From Hanleya hanleyi (Eukaryota; Mollusca; Polyplacophora; Lepidopleurida; Hanleyidae): a stretch of DNA of 64,000 nucleotides. Numbering within the stretch: the stretch's first letter is position 1; each line of letters opens with the position of its first letter. This document shows, piece after piece, positions 1 through 8,702 of the stretch. Below the pieces are notes generated by a model, which saw only the letters and a list, made by a program, of their open reading frames with translations, ran no database searches and was not told where the DNA came from. The stretch spans positions 1-64,000 of the forward strand of contig JAVTVY010025307.1 of assembly GCA_036873755.1 (NCBI GenBank), in the 5' to 3' direction. A program made the translations under genes and the position numbers.

Positions 1-342
1 TGCGCATGCGCAGTTGGTTGTAGTAGAGAAATCAGGCATTTTGGAGGGTATGTGGATGTGTGTTTGGGGTAGAGATGGACCGCTATGGGTCCGAATAGGT
101 CGTGGCAGGTGTCAAAGTGAAGCTTGTGTGGGTTAGAGTCAGAATGGTGTGTTCTTAAGTGCAAGTCGCGTTAATCTGCGCATGCGCAGTTGGTTGTAGT
201 AAGTAAAGTGACCATTTTGGGGCAGTGCAGGTAGGTATTTGGGATAGAGAGGGACCATCCTTGGTCCGAATGCGTCCTGTAAGGTGTCATCTTGTAGCTC
301 TCGGGGTGTAGATCCCGATTTAAGGGATGTTCGCGTCATCTG

Positions 343-535
343 TGACGTCATCAGTGAGGTAATCAGTACGAGTAGTAGCGAAAGTGGACATTTTGGGGCA
401 GTGAAAGGTATTTGGTGTAGAGATGGACCATCCTTGGTCCGAATGCGTCGTGGGAGGTGTCATTTTGTAGCGCTTAGGGTGTAGATCCCGAGTTGAGGGA
501 TGTCCGCGTCATCTGTGACGTCATCAGTGACGTCA
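343..535. promoter_or_regulatory. Perfect CRE (TGACGTCA) sites in the left arm
   Basis: The palindrome TGACGTCA, the consensus CREB/ATF site, occurs at 343-350, 516-523 and 528-535. The last two start 12 bp apart. The mirror arm has the same site at 4132-4139, 4144-4151, 4309-4316 and 4321-4328. That the sequence matches the consensus is direct; that the sites are bound or regulatory is inference. Confidence 0.5.
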
Positions 536-647
536 TCATTACGAGTAGTAGCGAAAGTCGGCATTTTGGGGCAGTGAAGGATGGATTAGTAGTATGAAAG
601 CGCATGTCGAGCCCCATTGACCTTGCGGCGCATTGCGCAATGAGTAT

Positions 648-800
648 GCATGTGTGTGTGTAGGCGTCTGTGTGTGTGTGTGTATGCGTCTGTGTGTGTG
701 TGTGTGTGCGTGCATGTGTGTGTGTGTATGCGTCTGTGTGTCTGTGTATGCGTCTGTGTGTCTGTGTGCATGTGTGCTTGCGTGTACGTGTGTGTGTATG
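648..800. repeat. (TG)n microsatellite with TGCGTC interruptions
   Basis: An impure TG/TGTGCG repeat at the inner end of the left arm. The mirror arm has a longer CA version at about 3747-4020. Long open frames across both stretches are products of the repeat, not genes. Confidence 0.95.
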
Positions 801-801
801 T

Positions 802-910
802 CAGTTCCGGTCACGTGAACGGAAGCGGAAGTGACCTCACAGAGGTCGTATGCAAATGTCACTTCCGAGATCTGAGCTCCACAGGCTTTGAGCTCCAAGA
901 GCTCCGATCC
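802..910 (+). promoter_or_regulatory. Enhancer-like module, copy 1
   Basis: A 109-bp unit repeated 340 bp downstream at 1142-1250 with very few differences. It contains TCACGTGA (E-box core CACGTG) at 811-818, GGAAGCGGAAGTGA (ETS-like GGAA cores), and a perfect octamer ATGCAAAT at 850-857, the consensus POU/Oct site. Duplicated upstream modules ahead of a TATA box resemble enhancers of small DNA viruses. Function is inferred from motifs only. Confidence 0.5.
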
Positions 911-943
911 GAGAGCTCTGTCACACGGGAGTTCCCACCACCA

Positions 944-983
944 CCACCACCGGGCGTTGACGCCCGTCAACGCCCGGTGGTGG
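944..983. repeat. Perfect 19-bp-stem hairpin
   Basis: Bases 944-962 are the exact reverse complement of 965-983, leaving a 2-base loop. The core of the stem is CGGGCGTTGACG. It sits between the two enhancer-like modules and runs into the GGTGGCGTT minisatellite. Possible roles are a cruciform, an origin-like structure, or simply a product of the GC-rich repeat; the sequence does not decide. Confidence 0.85.
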
Positions 984-1115
984 CGTTGGTGGCGTTGGTG
1001 GTGGCGTTGGTGGCGTTGATGGTGGCGTTGGTGGTGTTGGTGGTGGTGTTGGTGGTGTACGGCGGTGGTGTTGGTGGAGTCGGTGGTGGTGTGTGTGGTG
1101 GTGGTAGAGTCTTTA
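965..1115 (+). repeat. GGTGGCGTT / GGTGGTGTT minisatellite
   Basis: About fifteen imperfect 9-mers of the type GGTGGCGTT or GGTGGTGTT. The G-rich strand has many closely spaced GG runs, so two-tier G-quadruplexes are conceivable. It separates the two 109-bp modules. Confidence 0.85.
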
Positions 1116-1141
1116 AATCAGCGCGCGCCGGGGTCAAAGGA

Positions 1142-1250
1142 CAGTTCCGGTCACGTGAACGGAAGCGGAAGTGACCTCACAGAGGTCATATGCAAATGTC
1201 ACTTCCGAGCTCTGAGCTCCACAGGCTTTGAGCTCCAAGAGCTCCGATCC
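1142..1250 (+). promoter_or_regulatory. Enhancer-like module, copy 2
   Basis: Second copy of the 802-910 module, at a constant 340-bp offset. TCACGTGA is at 1151-1158 and octamer ATGCAAAT at 1190-1197. It lies about 80-190 bp upstream of the MEF2-like/TATA promoter of the first zinc-finger gene. Confidence 0.5.
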
Positions 1251-1333
1251 AAGAAACACACTCGCAAGCACACACATACACACACGCCTACATCCGGGTT
1301 CTTGTCGCTGACGTCCAAGTTGAACTGATTGTG

Positions 1334-1413
1334 CTAAAAATAGAGCAACAGCTAGCTTGCTATAAAAAGGAAACGGCCTGGCCGTTTCATCAGACACTCT
1401 ATCAACCACCAAG
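1334..1413 (+). promoter_or_regulatory. Core promoter of zinc-finger copy 1 (MEF2-like site + TATA)
   Basis: CTAAAAATAG at 1334-1343 matches the MEF2 consensus YTAWWWWTAR. A TATA box, TATAAAAA, follows at 1361-1368. The ATG is 53 bp after the start of the TATA box, leaving room for only a very short leader. The same block is repeated 1104 bp downstream, ahead of the second gene. Confidence 0.7.
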
Positions 1414-2367
1414 ATGTTCACTTGTACTGCGTGCTCGAAATCATTCACTCGCCGGCTCGACTTGCGCCGCCATGAGGCTACCAAGCACGATGGAACCGCC
1501 CGGTATAGCTGTACGATATGTAGGCCTACACTGTCGTTTCAGCGCCCAGATCATTTAAAGCGCCATGAACGTTCAATTCATGGGCCACCCAAGCGTCCAT
1601 GCGAAGAATGTGGTCAACTCTTCAGACGACTCAGTCAGTTAAAACGGCATGAGCGTTTGATTCATGGTCCGTCACCACGGCATGAGGGACAACTTTCCAC
1701 TAAAGAGGCACCCAGGAGGGACAGATCCACTGAAGATGAACCCGGGGAGAAGAATGCCACTGGTGATGCGATCACGGAGAGCCCGCCTATACCCACAGCT
1801 CAGAAGAGCCTAGATATCCAGCCGGTCCCTAGCATTACTGTTTCCAGTCATACGCCTGACAACAACGAACATTTTCTGGAAGATGCGGTGGATGTTCCCA
1901 GCGATCTCTTACCCGAAGATCATCCAGTGAGTGAGATGTATCGACGCCATTGGTCCATGATCCGACACTGCTTCCACCGTCATCGCCCTATATTGAACTT
2001 GTACAATTTTCGACTGACCGACCTCACCCGTCAACGCAGCTACGTGGAAGCCATCGTCAATGACTAACCTACGTCCTTCACATTAAATGTAGCATTTGGG
2101 TACATCTTATGCCATAAGATGACGCGTGAATTGTGCTATTTCTATTCCAGTGCCATCAACCCAGTGTACGACCATCCTTTCACAATCACCAATCGGGCGT
2201 CGCTAGAGACGATGCTAGCCCAACTGGACACTGTGGATCCCTTGGAATGGGCCTATGAACAGCGTCCCAACACCGAGTGGATAGTAGAGAGGGTGACCAA
2301 TGTCACGTTTTTCGTTACCAAGCTGACCGACCACCCCCATCGGCTGAATGTGCCACCCTTGCACTGA
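1414..2367 (+). pseudogene. C2H2 zinc-finger gene, copy 1, interrupted
   Basis: An intronless reading frame starts at ATG 1414 just after the TATA box. The N-terminus has three C2H2 fingers. The middle one carries a two-residue insertion between its second Cys and first His (14 instead of 12 residues). A proline/serine-rich linker and a C-terminal domain follow. The frame stops at TAA 2065-2067, where copy 2 has a glutamine codon, so one substitution explains the stop. The same frame stays open afterwards to TGA 2365-2367. An extra base near 2340 shifts the last codons relative to copy 2. Both lesions suggest a dead copy, although a truncated product of 217 residues with fingers but no C-terminal domain could still be made. 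The function of the C-terminal domain is unknown to me. Confidence 0.75.
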
Positions 2368-2437
2368 TGAATACCATAGCATGCAATACATACTCTATAT
2401 GTCTGGTCCTCGACTTGGGGTAGTTGAACTGAGTGTG

Positions 2438-2517
2438 CTAAAAATAGATCACCAGCTAGCGTACTATAAAAGGGAAGCGGCCTGGTCGTTTCATCGGATA
2501 CTCTGTCAACCACCAAG
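2438..2517 (+). promoter_or_regulatory. Core promoter of zinc-finger copy 2 (MEF2-like site + TATA)
   Basis: CTAAAAATAG at 2438-2447 and TATAAAAG at 2465-2472. The TATA-to-ATG distance is 53 bp, exactly as in copy 1. The downstream bases GGCCTGGTCGTTTCATC and the leader CAACCACCAAG are also nearly the same in both. The whole promoter plus gene was duplicated as a unit of about 1.1 kb. Confidence 0.7.
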
Positions 2518-3441
2518 ATGTTCACTTGCACAACTTGCCAGAAGCAGTTTATTCGCCCAGAAGATTTGCGACGACACGAGGCCTCCATCCACAACGGTGC
2601 ACGATATACTTGTATAACCTGCGCACGGTCATTTAATCGGGAAGATGCTTTACTGCGCCATGAACGCTTACTCCACGAGGGTGCGACGGAACAATGTAAT
2701 GAATGTGGTCAACTCTTCAAACGACCCAGTCAGTTAAGACGGCACCAACGTTTGATTCATAGTCCATCACCACGGTATGCGCGACAACCTTCTACTATAG
2801 AGGAGCCGCGGAAGGTCAGGCCCAGTGAAGATAAGCCCGGGGAGACGAACGCCACTGGTGATGCGATGACGGAGAGCCCGCCTATACCCACAGTTCAGAA
2901 GAGCCTGGATATCCAGCCGGACCCAAGCGTTACGGTTTCGAGTCATTCGCCTGACAACATCGAACATTTTCTGGTCGAGCCCATAAATGTTCCTAGCGAT
3001 CTCTTACAGGACAACCATCCAGTGAGTGACGACGATCGAGGCCATTGGTCTATGACACGGTACTGTTTCCACCGTCATCGCCCTATTCAAGATATCTACA
3101 ATTTCCCACTGACCAAACTCACCCGTCTACGCAGCTACGTGGAAGCCATCTTCGAAGATCAAACTACGGCCTTCAAATTGAATGTCACTTTCGGGTACAT
3201 CTTACGTCACAAAAAGACGGACCAGTTACGGTATTGTTACCCCAGTGCCAACAACCTTGTGTTTGACCTGCCGTTTACCATCATTCACCGGGCGTCGCTA
3301 GAGATGATGCTGGCCCAAGTGGAACAATTGGATGCCTTGAGATGGGCACATCGTCAACGCCCCAACACACAATGGGTGGTAAAGAGGGTAACCAATGTTA
3401 CGTTTTTCGTGACCAAGACGACCAATCAACCCATCGGGTGA
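2518..3441 (+). CDS. C2H2 zinc-finger protein, copy 2, intact (307 aa)
   Basis: An intact intronless frame. Three C2H2 fingers lie at about residues 2-25, 31-54 and 60-83, all C-x2-C-x12-H-x4-H; the linkers are not of the TGEKP type. Residues 85-165 are a polar Pro/Ser/Glu-rich linker. Residues 170-307 form a conserved block that includes [10 protein letters not shown] and [18 protein letters not shown] associate that type of block loosely with uncharacterised invertebrate zinc-finger proteins that often belong to mobile elements, but I cannot name the family. The fingers predict nucleic-acid binding, probably nuclear. The start is supported by the promoter 53 bp upstream and by homology with copy 1. 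It lies near the centre of an inverted-repeat element, so it may be a regulator or replication factor of that element rather than a host gene. No transposase is visible nearby. Confidence 0.8.
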   Translation: MFTCTTCQKQFIRPEDLRRHEASIHNGARYTCITCARSFNREDALLRHERLLHEGATEQCNECGQLFKRPSQLRRHQRLIHSPSPRYARQPSTIEEPRKVRPSEDKPGETNATGDAMTESPPIPTVQKSLDIQPDPSVTVSSHSPDNIEHFLVEPINVPSDLLQDNHPVSDDDRGHWSMTRYCFHRHRPIQDIYNFPLTKLTRLRSYVEAIFEDQTTAFKLNVTFGYILRHKKTDQLRYCYPSANNLVFDLPFTIIHRASLEMMLAQVEQLDALRWAHRQRPNTQWVVKRVTNVTFFVTKTTNQPIG

Positions 3442-3560
3442 ATGCGTCACCCATGCACTGATGAATACCACAACATGCCGTACATACTCTCTATGTCTAC
3501 ATGCTGATCGTTGACTTGAGCTCAGTAAACACTTGTGCCTGATGTGACGATGCGTTGAAT

Positions 3561-3566
3561 AATAAA
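3561..3566 (+). terminator. AATAAA polyadenylation signal of zinc-finger copy 2
   Basis: AATAAA lies 120 bp after the stop codon of copy 2, just before the right inverted arm. No equally placed signal was seen between the two copies. Confidence 0.55.
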
Positions 3567-3674
3567 ACACGGTGTTTGATATTTCGAATGCGAACATACT
3601 AAACATACCCAGGGCGGTTCCCCCAGCCTGGGTATGATGTAAAATTTGGGGATAATAAACTATATGACAAAAAC

Positions 3675-3725
3675 TTCTTGTTGTTCTCTCATGTGTCATC
3701 CTTGTTGTTGTTGTTCTCTCTCCGG
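3675..3725 (+). repeat. TTGTTGTTCTCTC segment shared with the 29-32.6 kb element
   Basis: A segment with TTGTTGTTCTCTCAT, then GTCATCC, then TTGTTGTTG and a second CTCTC run. It recurs at 30966-31012 near the centre of the second foldback element. Since the arm monomers are shared too, this links the two elements. Confidence 0.7.
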
Positions 3726-3734
3726 GGCTCTTAG

Positions 3735-4670
3735 AACTCGGCGCATGCACACACGCACCCAGACACACAGACGCATACACACACACACGCATCAGACGCA
3801 TACACACACACACACACACACACGTACGCACACATGCACACAGACACACACGCACACACACACACACATGCACACACACGTACACGCAAGCACACATGCA
3901 CACAGACACACAGACGCATACACAGACACACAGACGCATACACACACACACATGCACGCACACACACGCACACACAGACGCACACACACACACACACAGA
4001 CGCCTACACACACACATGCATACTCATTGCGCAATGCGCCGCAAGGTCAATGGGGCTCGACATGCGCTTTCATACTACTAATCCATCCTTCACTGCCCCA
4101 AAATGCCCACTTTCGCTACTACTCGTAATGATGACGTCACTGATGACGTCACAGATGACGCGCACATCCCTCAACTCGGGATCTACACCCTAAGCGCTAC
4201 AAAATGACACCTCCCACGACGCATTCGGACCAAGGATGGTCCATCTCTACACCAAATACCTTCCTTTCACTGCCCCAAAATGTCCACTTTCGCTACTACT
4301 CGTCCTGATGACGTCACTGATGACGTCACAGATGACGCGAACATCCCTTAAATCGGGATCTACACCCCGAGAGCTACAAGATGACACCTTACACGACGCA
4401 TTCGGACCAAGGATGGTCCCTCTCTATCCCAAATACCTACCTGCACTGCCCCAAAATGGTCACTTTACTTACTACAACCAACTGCGCATGCGCAGATTAA
4501 CGCGACTTGCACTTAAAAACACACCATTCTGACTCTAACCCACACAAGCTTCACTTTGACACCTGCCACGACCTATTCGGACCCATAGCGGTCCATCTCT
4601 ACCCCAAACACACATCCACATACCCTCCAAAATGCCTGATTTCTCTACTACAACCAACTGCGCATGCGCA
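3735..4670 (-). repeat. Right inverted arm of the zinc-finger element
   Basis: Reverse complement of the left arm: an impure (CA)n, then four perfect CRE palindromes, then about 165-bp monomers ending in TGCGCATGCGCA. The (CA)n here is about 150 bp longer than its left counterpart. Further diverged monomers continue past 4670, so the outer boundary is ill-defined. Confidence 0.9.
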
Positions 4671-5025
4671 GATTGACGCGACTTGCATTTAAAAACACGC
4701 CATTCTGACTCTACCCCACACAAGCTTCACATTGATACCTCACACGACCCATTCGAACCGTGAATAGCCCATCTCTAACCCAAACACACACCCACATACC
4801 CCCAAAATGCCTACTTTCTATACTACGGGCCAGGCTGCGCATGCGCAGACTATTGAACACGGACGAACCATTAGTGTAGTCAAGTGCTCCTCCACGAGAG
4901 CTTCAAAATAAGACCTCACTCGACCCCATTGGACCACCAGGGACTCACCTAGACTCCAACATGTCCAACCCGTATGGCCCTATACACCCATAGCCATGCA
5001 GTATAGGCCTATGGGCCTACCCAGG
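4671..5025 (+). repeat. Additional arm-type monomers, then unique sequence
   Basis: One more diverged monomer of about 165 bp (4671-4850) has the CTCTACC..CACACAAGCTTCAC..TGCGCATGCGCAG order. After it the similarity fades. No gene was seen. Confidence 0.7.
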
Positions 5026-5026
5026 C

Positions 5027-5570
5027 CTTGGTGACTTTTTCCAAAAATTTCACCGATTCGCTCCGCGACCCTTCCTATTATGTTCTAAATGTCGAGACGT
5101 GAAAAACGAGACCCCACAACCCTACCGCAAATGTCGAGAAGTAGGTTTCCCAGTAGGATAAACATTGAACCTATACCCCAGTATGGGACTATATATTTAT
5201 ATATATATGTCTATATGAGGCTATATCGTACTTTTTCAAAAATTTCACCGATTCGCTCGGGGACACTTCCTATCGTGTTCTAAATGATGAGACGTGAAAA
5301 ACAAATCCAAACAACCCTACCGCAAATGTATAGAAGTGAGTTTCCCAGGGGGACAAACATTGATCCTATACCTCCAGTATGGGACTATATGGGTCTATAT
5401 GGGTCTCGGTGACTTTTTTCGAAAATTTCACCGATTCGCTCCGGGACACTTCCTATCATGTTTGTCTTGACGAGACTAAGAAAACGAGACCCCACAACCT
5501 ATACCGCAAATGTCGAGAAGTAGGTTTCCCAGGATGGTCCTATACCCCCCCATACCCCATATAGGCATTT
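5027..5570 (+). repeat. Tandem array, unit about 180-200 bp, three copies
   Basis: Units start with a GGTGACTTTTTCCAAAAATT-type sequence near 5027, 5225 and 5405. Each includes TTCACCGATTCGCTC, GACGTGAAAAACGAGACC-like and CAAATGTCGAGAAGTAGG-like blocks and ends in a TATATATGGG-rich stretch. Short open frames here are repeat products. Confidence 0.8.
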
Positions 5571-5639
5571 TCACGTAATTTAGGATAAAGTCCGTGTTCC
5601 GTATTTTTTCAGGAAATTTTTTACATGCACCCACCCGTG

Positions 5640-6365
5640 CTTGAAATATACTTGACCTTGATACCTCATACAACACCATCGGCCCATTAGGGGCTCCCCT
5701 AGCTCCAAAACGTCTAGCAGGACCCATACAAGGTCCAGTTTTCGACACTAGGTGACCACATCCCGACGAAATGGCCAGTTTTCGACACCGGATGTGCCGC
5801 CATCTTGAGCATACGTGCCGCCATCTTGGATATGTCTCATAATGCACCGGGTCAAAATACTCGCTGCTAATTGGCTGAGAGATCTGTGACGGATTTGAAA
5901 TACTCGCTTCTGATTGGACGAGAGCTCCGCATTGCGTCTGCGCATGCGCAGAATGATATCCCTACCGCACACCCAACCCATCAGATGTCCCTTCACGAAT
6001 GCTTCACTTTGATACCTCACTCGACCCCATTCGACCATTAGGGGCTCTCCTAACTGCAAAACGGCTATTTCTATACCCTTTGGCCACCGCGCATGCACAG
6101 AATGCCGATATGTCAACCCCCACACCCAGCCCATTAGATGCCCCTTCACGAATGCTTCACTTTGATACCTCACTCGACCCCATTGGTCCACTAGGGGCTC
6201 CCCTAGCTCCAGCACGGCTATTTCCATACCCTTGGGCCACCGCGCATGCGCAGAATGCCGATATGTCAACCCACTAGTCCAGTGATATGCCCCTTCACGA
6301 ATGCTTCACTTTGATACCTCACTCGACCCCATTGGTCCACTAGGGGCTTCCCTAGCTCCAACATG
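5640..6365 (+). repeat. Tandem monomers of about 150-170 bp (TGCGCATGCGCAG family)
   Basis: Successive copies of CCCCTTCACGAATGCTTCAC..GATACCTCACTCGACCCCATT..GGGGCTCCCCTAGCTCC..CGCGCATGCGCAGAATGCC. The same family makes up both arms of the 29030-32653 element and, more diverged, the arms of the zinc-finger element. It is bounded on the right by a transposon tail. Confidence 0.85.
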
Positions 6366-6379
6366 TCTATTTTCATATT

Positions 6380-6625
6380 CAAGATGGCCGCCCTGGCAGC
6401 TATATTTAAAATCGAATCGACACCGCATGAACAAATTCTGGTGTACTCATTGGGGGGAACATACTCGCCAAGTTTCAGCTTAATCGGCCAAGCGGTTTCA
6501 GAGAAGAAGATGTTTAGGACGACGCACGACGGACGACGCACGACCGACAACGGACGACGGACGACGGACAAGGGACAACCAGGCCATGACATTAGCCCAT
6601 CGGGCCTTCGGCCCAGATGAGCTAA
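6380..6625 (+). mobile_element. 3' tail of a hairpin-ended dispersed repeat
   Basis: AAGTTTCAGCTTAATCGGCC and GGTTTCAGAGAAGAAGATG are followed by ACGACGGACGACGGAC-type repeats. A long terminal hairpin then forms between CATTAGCCCATCGGGCC and GGCCCAGATGAGCTAATG around loop TTC (about 6590-6625). I recall similar tails as common in marine invertebrate genomes; Helitron-like or LINE-tail origins are both possible. Only the 3' part is recognisable. Confidence 0.55.
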
Positions 6626-6639
6626 TGAGAGGACGATTA

Positions 6640-6975
6640 TTTTGAAACACTTCCAAGTTTGAGACATGTTCAGACCCGTTTCATTGGTGACATGTTCCAA
6701 AGTCATGTTTAGGCTTATACGTTTCATTTTGGAACACGTAGTCGGCCGCAACATGTTTCAAATTGAGACATGTACATACAAGACATGTTTCACTATGCAG
6801 GATGTCACAAGTTTCAAACGAACACATACTTAGCAAAGACATTAACATGAACATGTATGAAGAAACACGTGTTTCTAATTGGAACATACCGCCGTTTCGA
6901 AATGAAACATGTGCGTACTCCCACGTCCCAAAAGTTGAGACAAAATCATGTTTCATTTTTAGACGTTAAACATGC
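6640..6975. repeat. ACATGTTTC / GAAACATGT motif-rich stretch
   Basis: The near-palindromic motif GAAACATGT or its complement recurs irregularly, for example in AGACATGTTTCACT, AACATGTTTCAAATTGAGAC and AATGAAACATGTGCG. Copies are about 20-60 bp apart and lie on both strands. It is not a simple tandem repeat, and open frames across it look non-genic. Confidence 0.5.
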
Positions 6976-6979
6976 CACA

Positions 6980-7560
6980 AATTATTACAGTGTAGAAACG
7001 TATCGGCGTCTTCTACAAGGTAGAAGAGTAGGCCCCTACTCCCAAAAAATTTAAATAGTAATTCCATGTGGGGGTTTTTCTGGCACTTTTTCAGGTGGAT
7101 TCTAGCTTTTGTTTTGAAGGAAATATAAAGTTTTAACGATCTGAGTGAAAAATCCTGAATTTCGTGAGACTTAAATTTCCCACCCTGCAACAGGGGTAAA
7201 ACTATGGATCTATTTTTTGAAAAGCCCCTGTTCCAAAAATGGCGACAGATGTTGATCGTTATTGACTCGGATTTTTATATGGACCGCGAGTAAGTGTTTA
7301 TGGCTGCTGATATTGGAGCAGACAAATCTGCCTGGAGCAGACAAATCTGCCTAGAGCATAGATTGCGACAATTGTCGTAATTGCGTCATTAGTGGTCCAC
7401 TCTGCGTGCCAGCTAATGCCGCAATTGCGACAATAGCGGTTGACTGCACACAGAGTCGCCTGATAATGACGCAATGGCGCCATTAGCTGGCGATCTGACA
7501 ACTGCTAATGACATAACTGTCGCAATTCTCATTAGCACGACTCCGATTAAATATATATGA
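6980..7560. other. Gene-poor spacer with short inverted motifs
   Basis: No gene seen. Around 7320-7345 GAGCAGACAAATCTGCCT is tandemly doubled. From 7360 to 7540 the words TTGCGACAAT, TAATGCCGCAATTGCG, TAATGACGCAATGGCGCC and CATTAGC recur in both orientations, so this part could fold into several small hairpins. Confidence 0.4.
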
Positions 7561-8226
7561 CTTTCCGATACTGTATTATACTTGAAACGTTCTCACATCT
7601 TTGGATGTTCTTCTACAAGGAAATATTACATTCAAACGACCATATAAAGTCGCGGTTACCAGAGGGAGAGAGAGTTGCGGTGTAATGTTGCGTTCAGCAA
7701 TATTTCAGCTATATAGCGACGATCAAACAAAATTCTAAGTACTCAAGTCACTAACTTAGTAATCCAACCCATTAAAACATACACACATTAAACTTATGTA
7801 ACAGCTCGATTTCTCTCAAATAACCCAAGATGCAATCCTCCTTCACCCGACTAAAAAGATCTTCCAAAGAACAATCTTAAAATCTATGCATTCGATAAGA
7901 ATATGTTTCACCGTGAGATGGCCAAACATGGTCTGGTAACATAGCACGTGACCACAACATGTTACTAGCACAGTTTAGCCTTTGGCTTTGTTTTACAATT
8001 AAGACAAATAATTCGACCCCTGGGTGGGGGGGGGGCATTAGTGTCGTATATTAAAGTCACATGGTGAAAAGTCGGTCTAGCCCTCTAGTCTTAGTACCGC
8101 CTTTGTAAAAGAGAGAAAGAAATATGGTTAAAAGTCTCACATGTTCTGAACAGAACGAATATATTAACCCGACCAAGGAGTCGAAAGTAAAGACAAAGCG
8201 ACGCGAGTAACTCAAAATTTAGTGAA

Positions 8227-8346
8227 ATGTCGGACAAAAACTTTCAAACTGACAATGTGGATTCAAGAAACAAACAATCATATGCAGAAGTAACAAAACG
8301 ACCGGCAAAAAACAAGGTAATATCGGTAAAAATATATGGAACTTGA
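8227..8346 (+). CDS. Short ORF (39 codons), possible remnant of an element protein
   Basis: ATG 8227 to TGA 8344-8346. The peptide includes the stretch SYAEVTKRPAKNK, which by feel resembles the start of gag-like or ORF1-like proteins of retroelements; that is only an impression. It lies inside the 7562-9124 foldback, downstream of a possible leader (AACCCGACCAAGGAGTCG). AAG|GTAATA near its end could also be a splice donor. Very short, so weak. Confidence 0.2.
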   Translation: MSDKNFQTDNVDSRNKQSYAEVTKRPAKNKVISVKIYGT

Positions 8347-8506
8347 ATAAACCAAACAACGCTGAGCAGAGTTATACTCCAAATCGGTTTGTTTGTTCTT
8401 AACAAAATTTCTGGAGAAACCGACATGTGAGCGGACCAACAACACAGACTGTGTCAAACAGAGGACCTCAGAATAAAAGAGAAAGACATAATTATAAGTC
8501 GAAATG

Positions 8507-8702
8507 TACGGAAGCGTATTAGTGCCAGTGTGAAAAAAAAAATCCGAGATTTATCTCCTAATTAGGACTTATTATCTCCTAATTAGGAGATAATAAGTCA
8601 TAATTAGGAGATAATTTTCTCCTAATTAGGAGATATTATGTCCTAATTAGGAGATAAATCTCGGAATTTTTTTTTTCACACTGGCACTAATACGCTTCCG
8701 TA
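8507..8702. mobile_element. 196-bp palindromic MITE with 6-bp direct flanks
   Basis: The inverted termini TACGGAAGCGTATTAGTGCC... are nearly perfect over the whole length. The centre is made of CTCCTAATTAGGAG repeats, so the whole element can fold on itself. GAAATG directly flanks both sides (8501-8506 and 8703-8708), consistent with a target-site duplication; a following TA is shared by both. It is inserted in the middle of the 7562-9124 foldback and is therefore younger. Superfamily not assigned. Confidence 0.85.

Larger units (their letters stand above)
1..815 (+). repeat. Left inverted arm of the zinc-finger element
   Basis: This stretch reappears in reverse complement at about 3735-4670. 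Base 1 pairs with about 4670 and base 598 with about 4069, so the first 600 bp are collinear, with only scattered mismatches by eye. The arm starts in monomers that carry the palindrome TGCGCATGCGCA and ends in a long TG repeat. The window begins inside the arm, so its true outer end is not visible. Near identity suggests a young or recently homogenised inverted repeat. Confidence 0.9.

Noticed and set aside
539..1174. Long Cys/Val- or His/Thr-rich open frames over the TG repeat
   Set aside because: They follow the (TG)n and GGTGGCGTT repeats in several frames on both strands at once; mirrored at 3298-4193.
4236..6620. Open frames across the arm monomers and tandem arrays
   Set aside because: Their period equals the repeat unit and equivalent frames occur on both strands.
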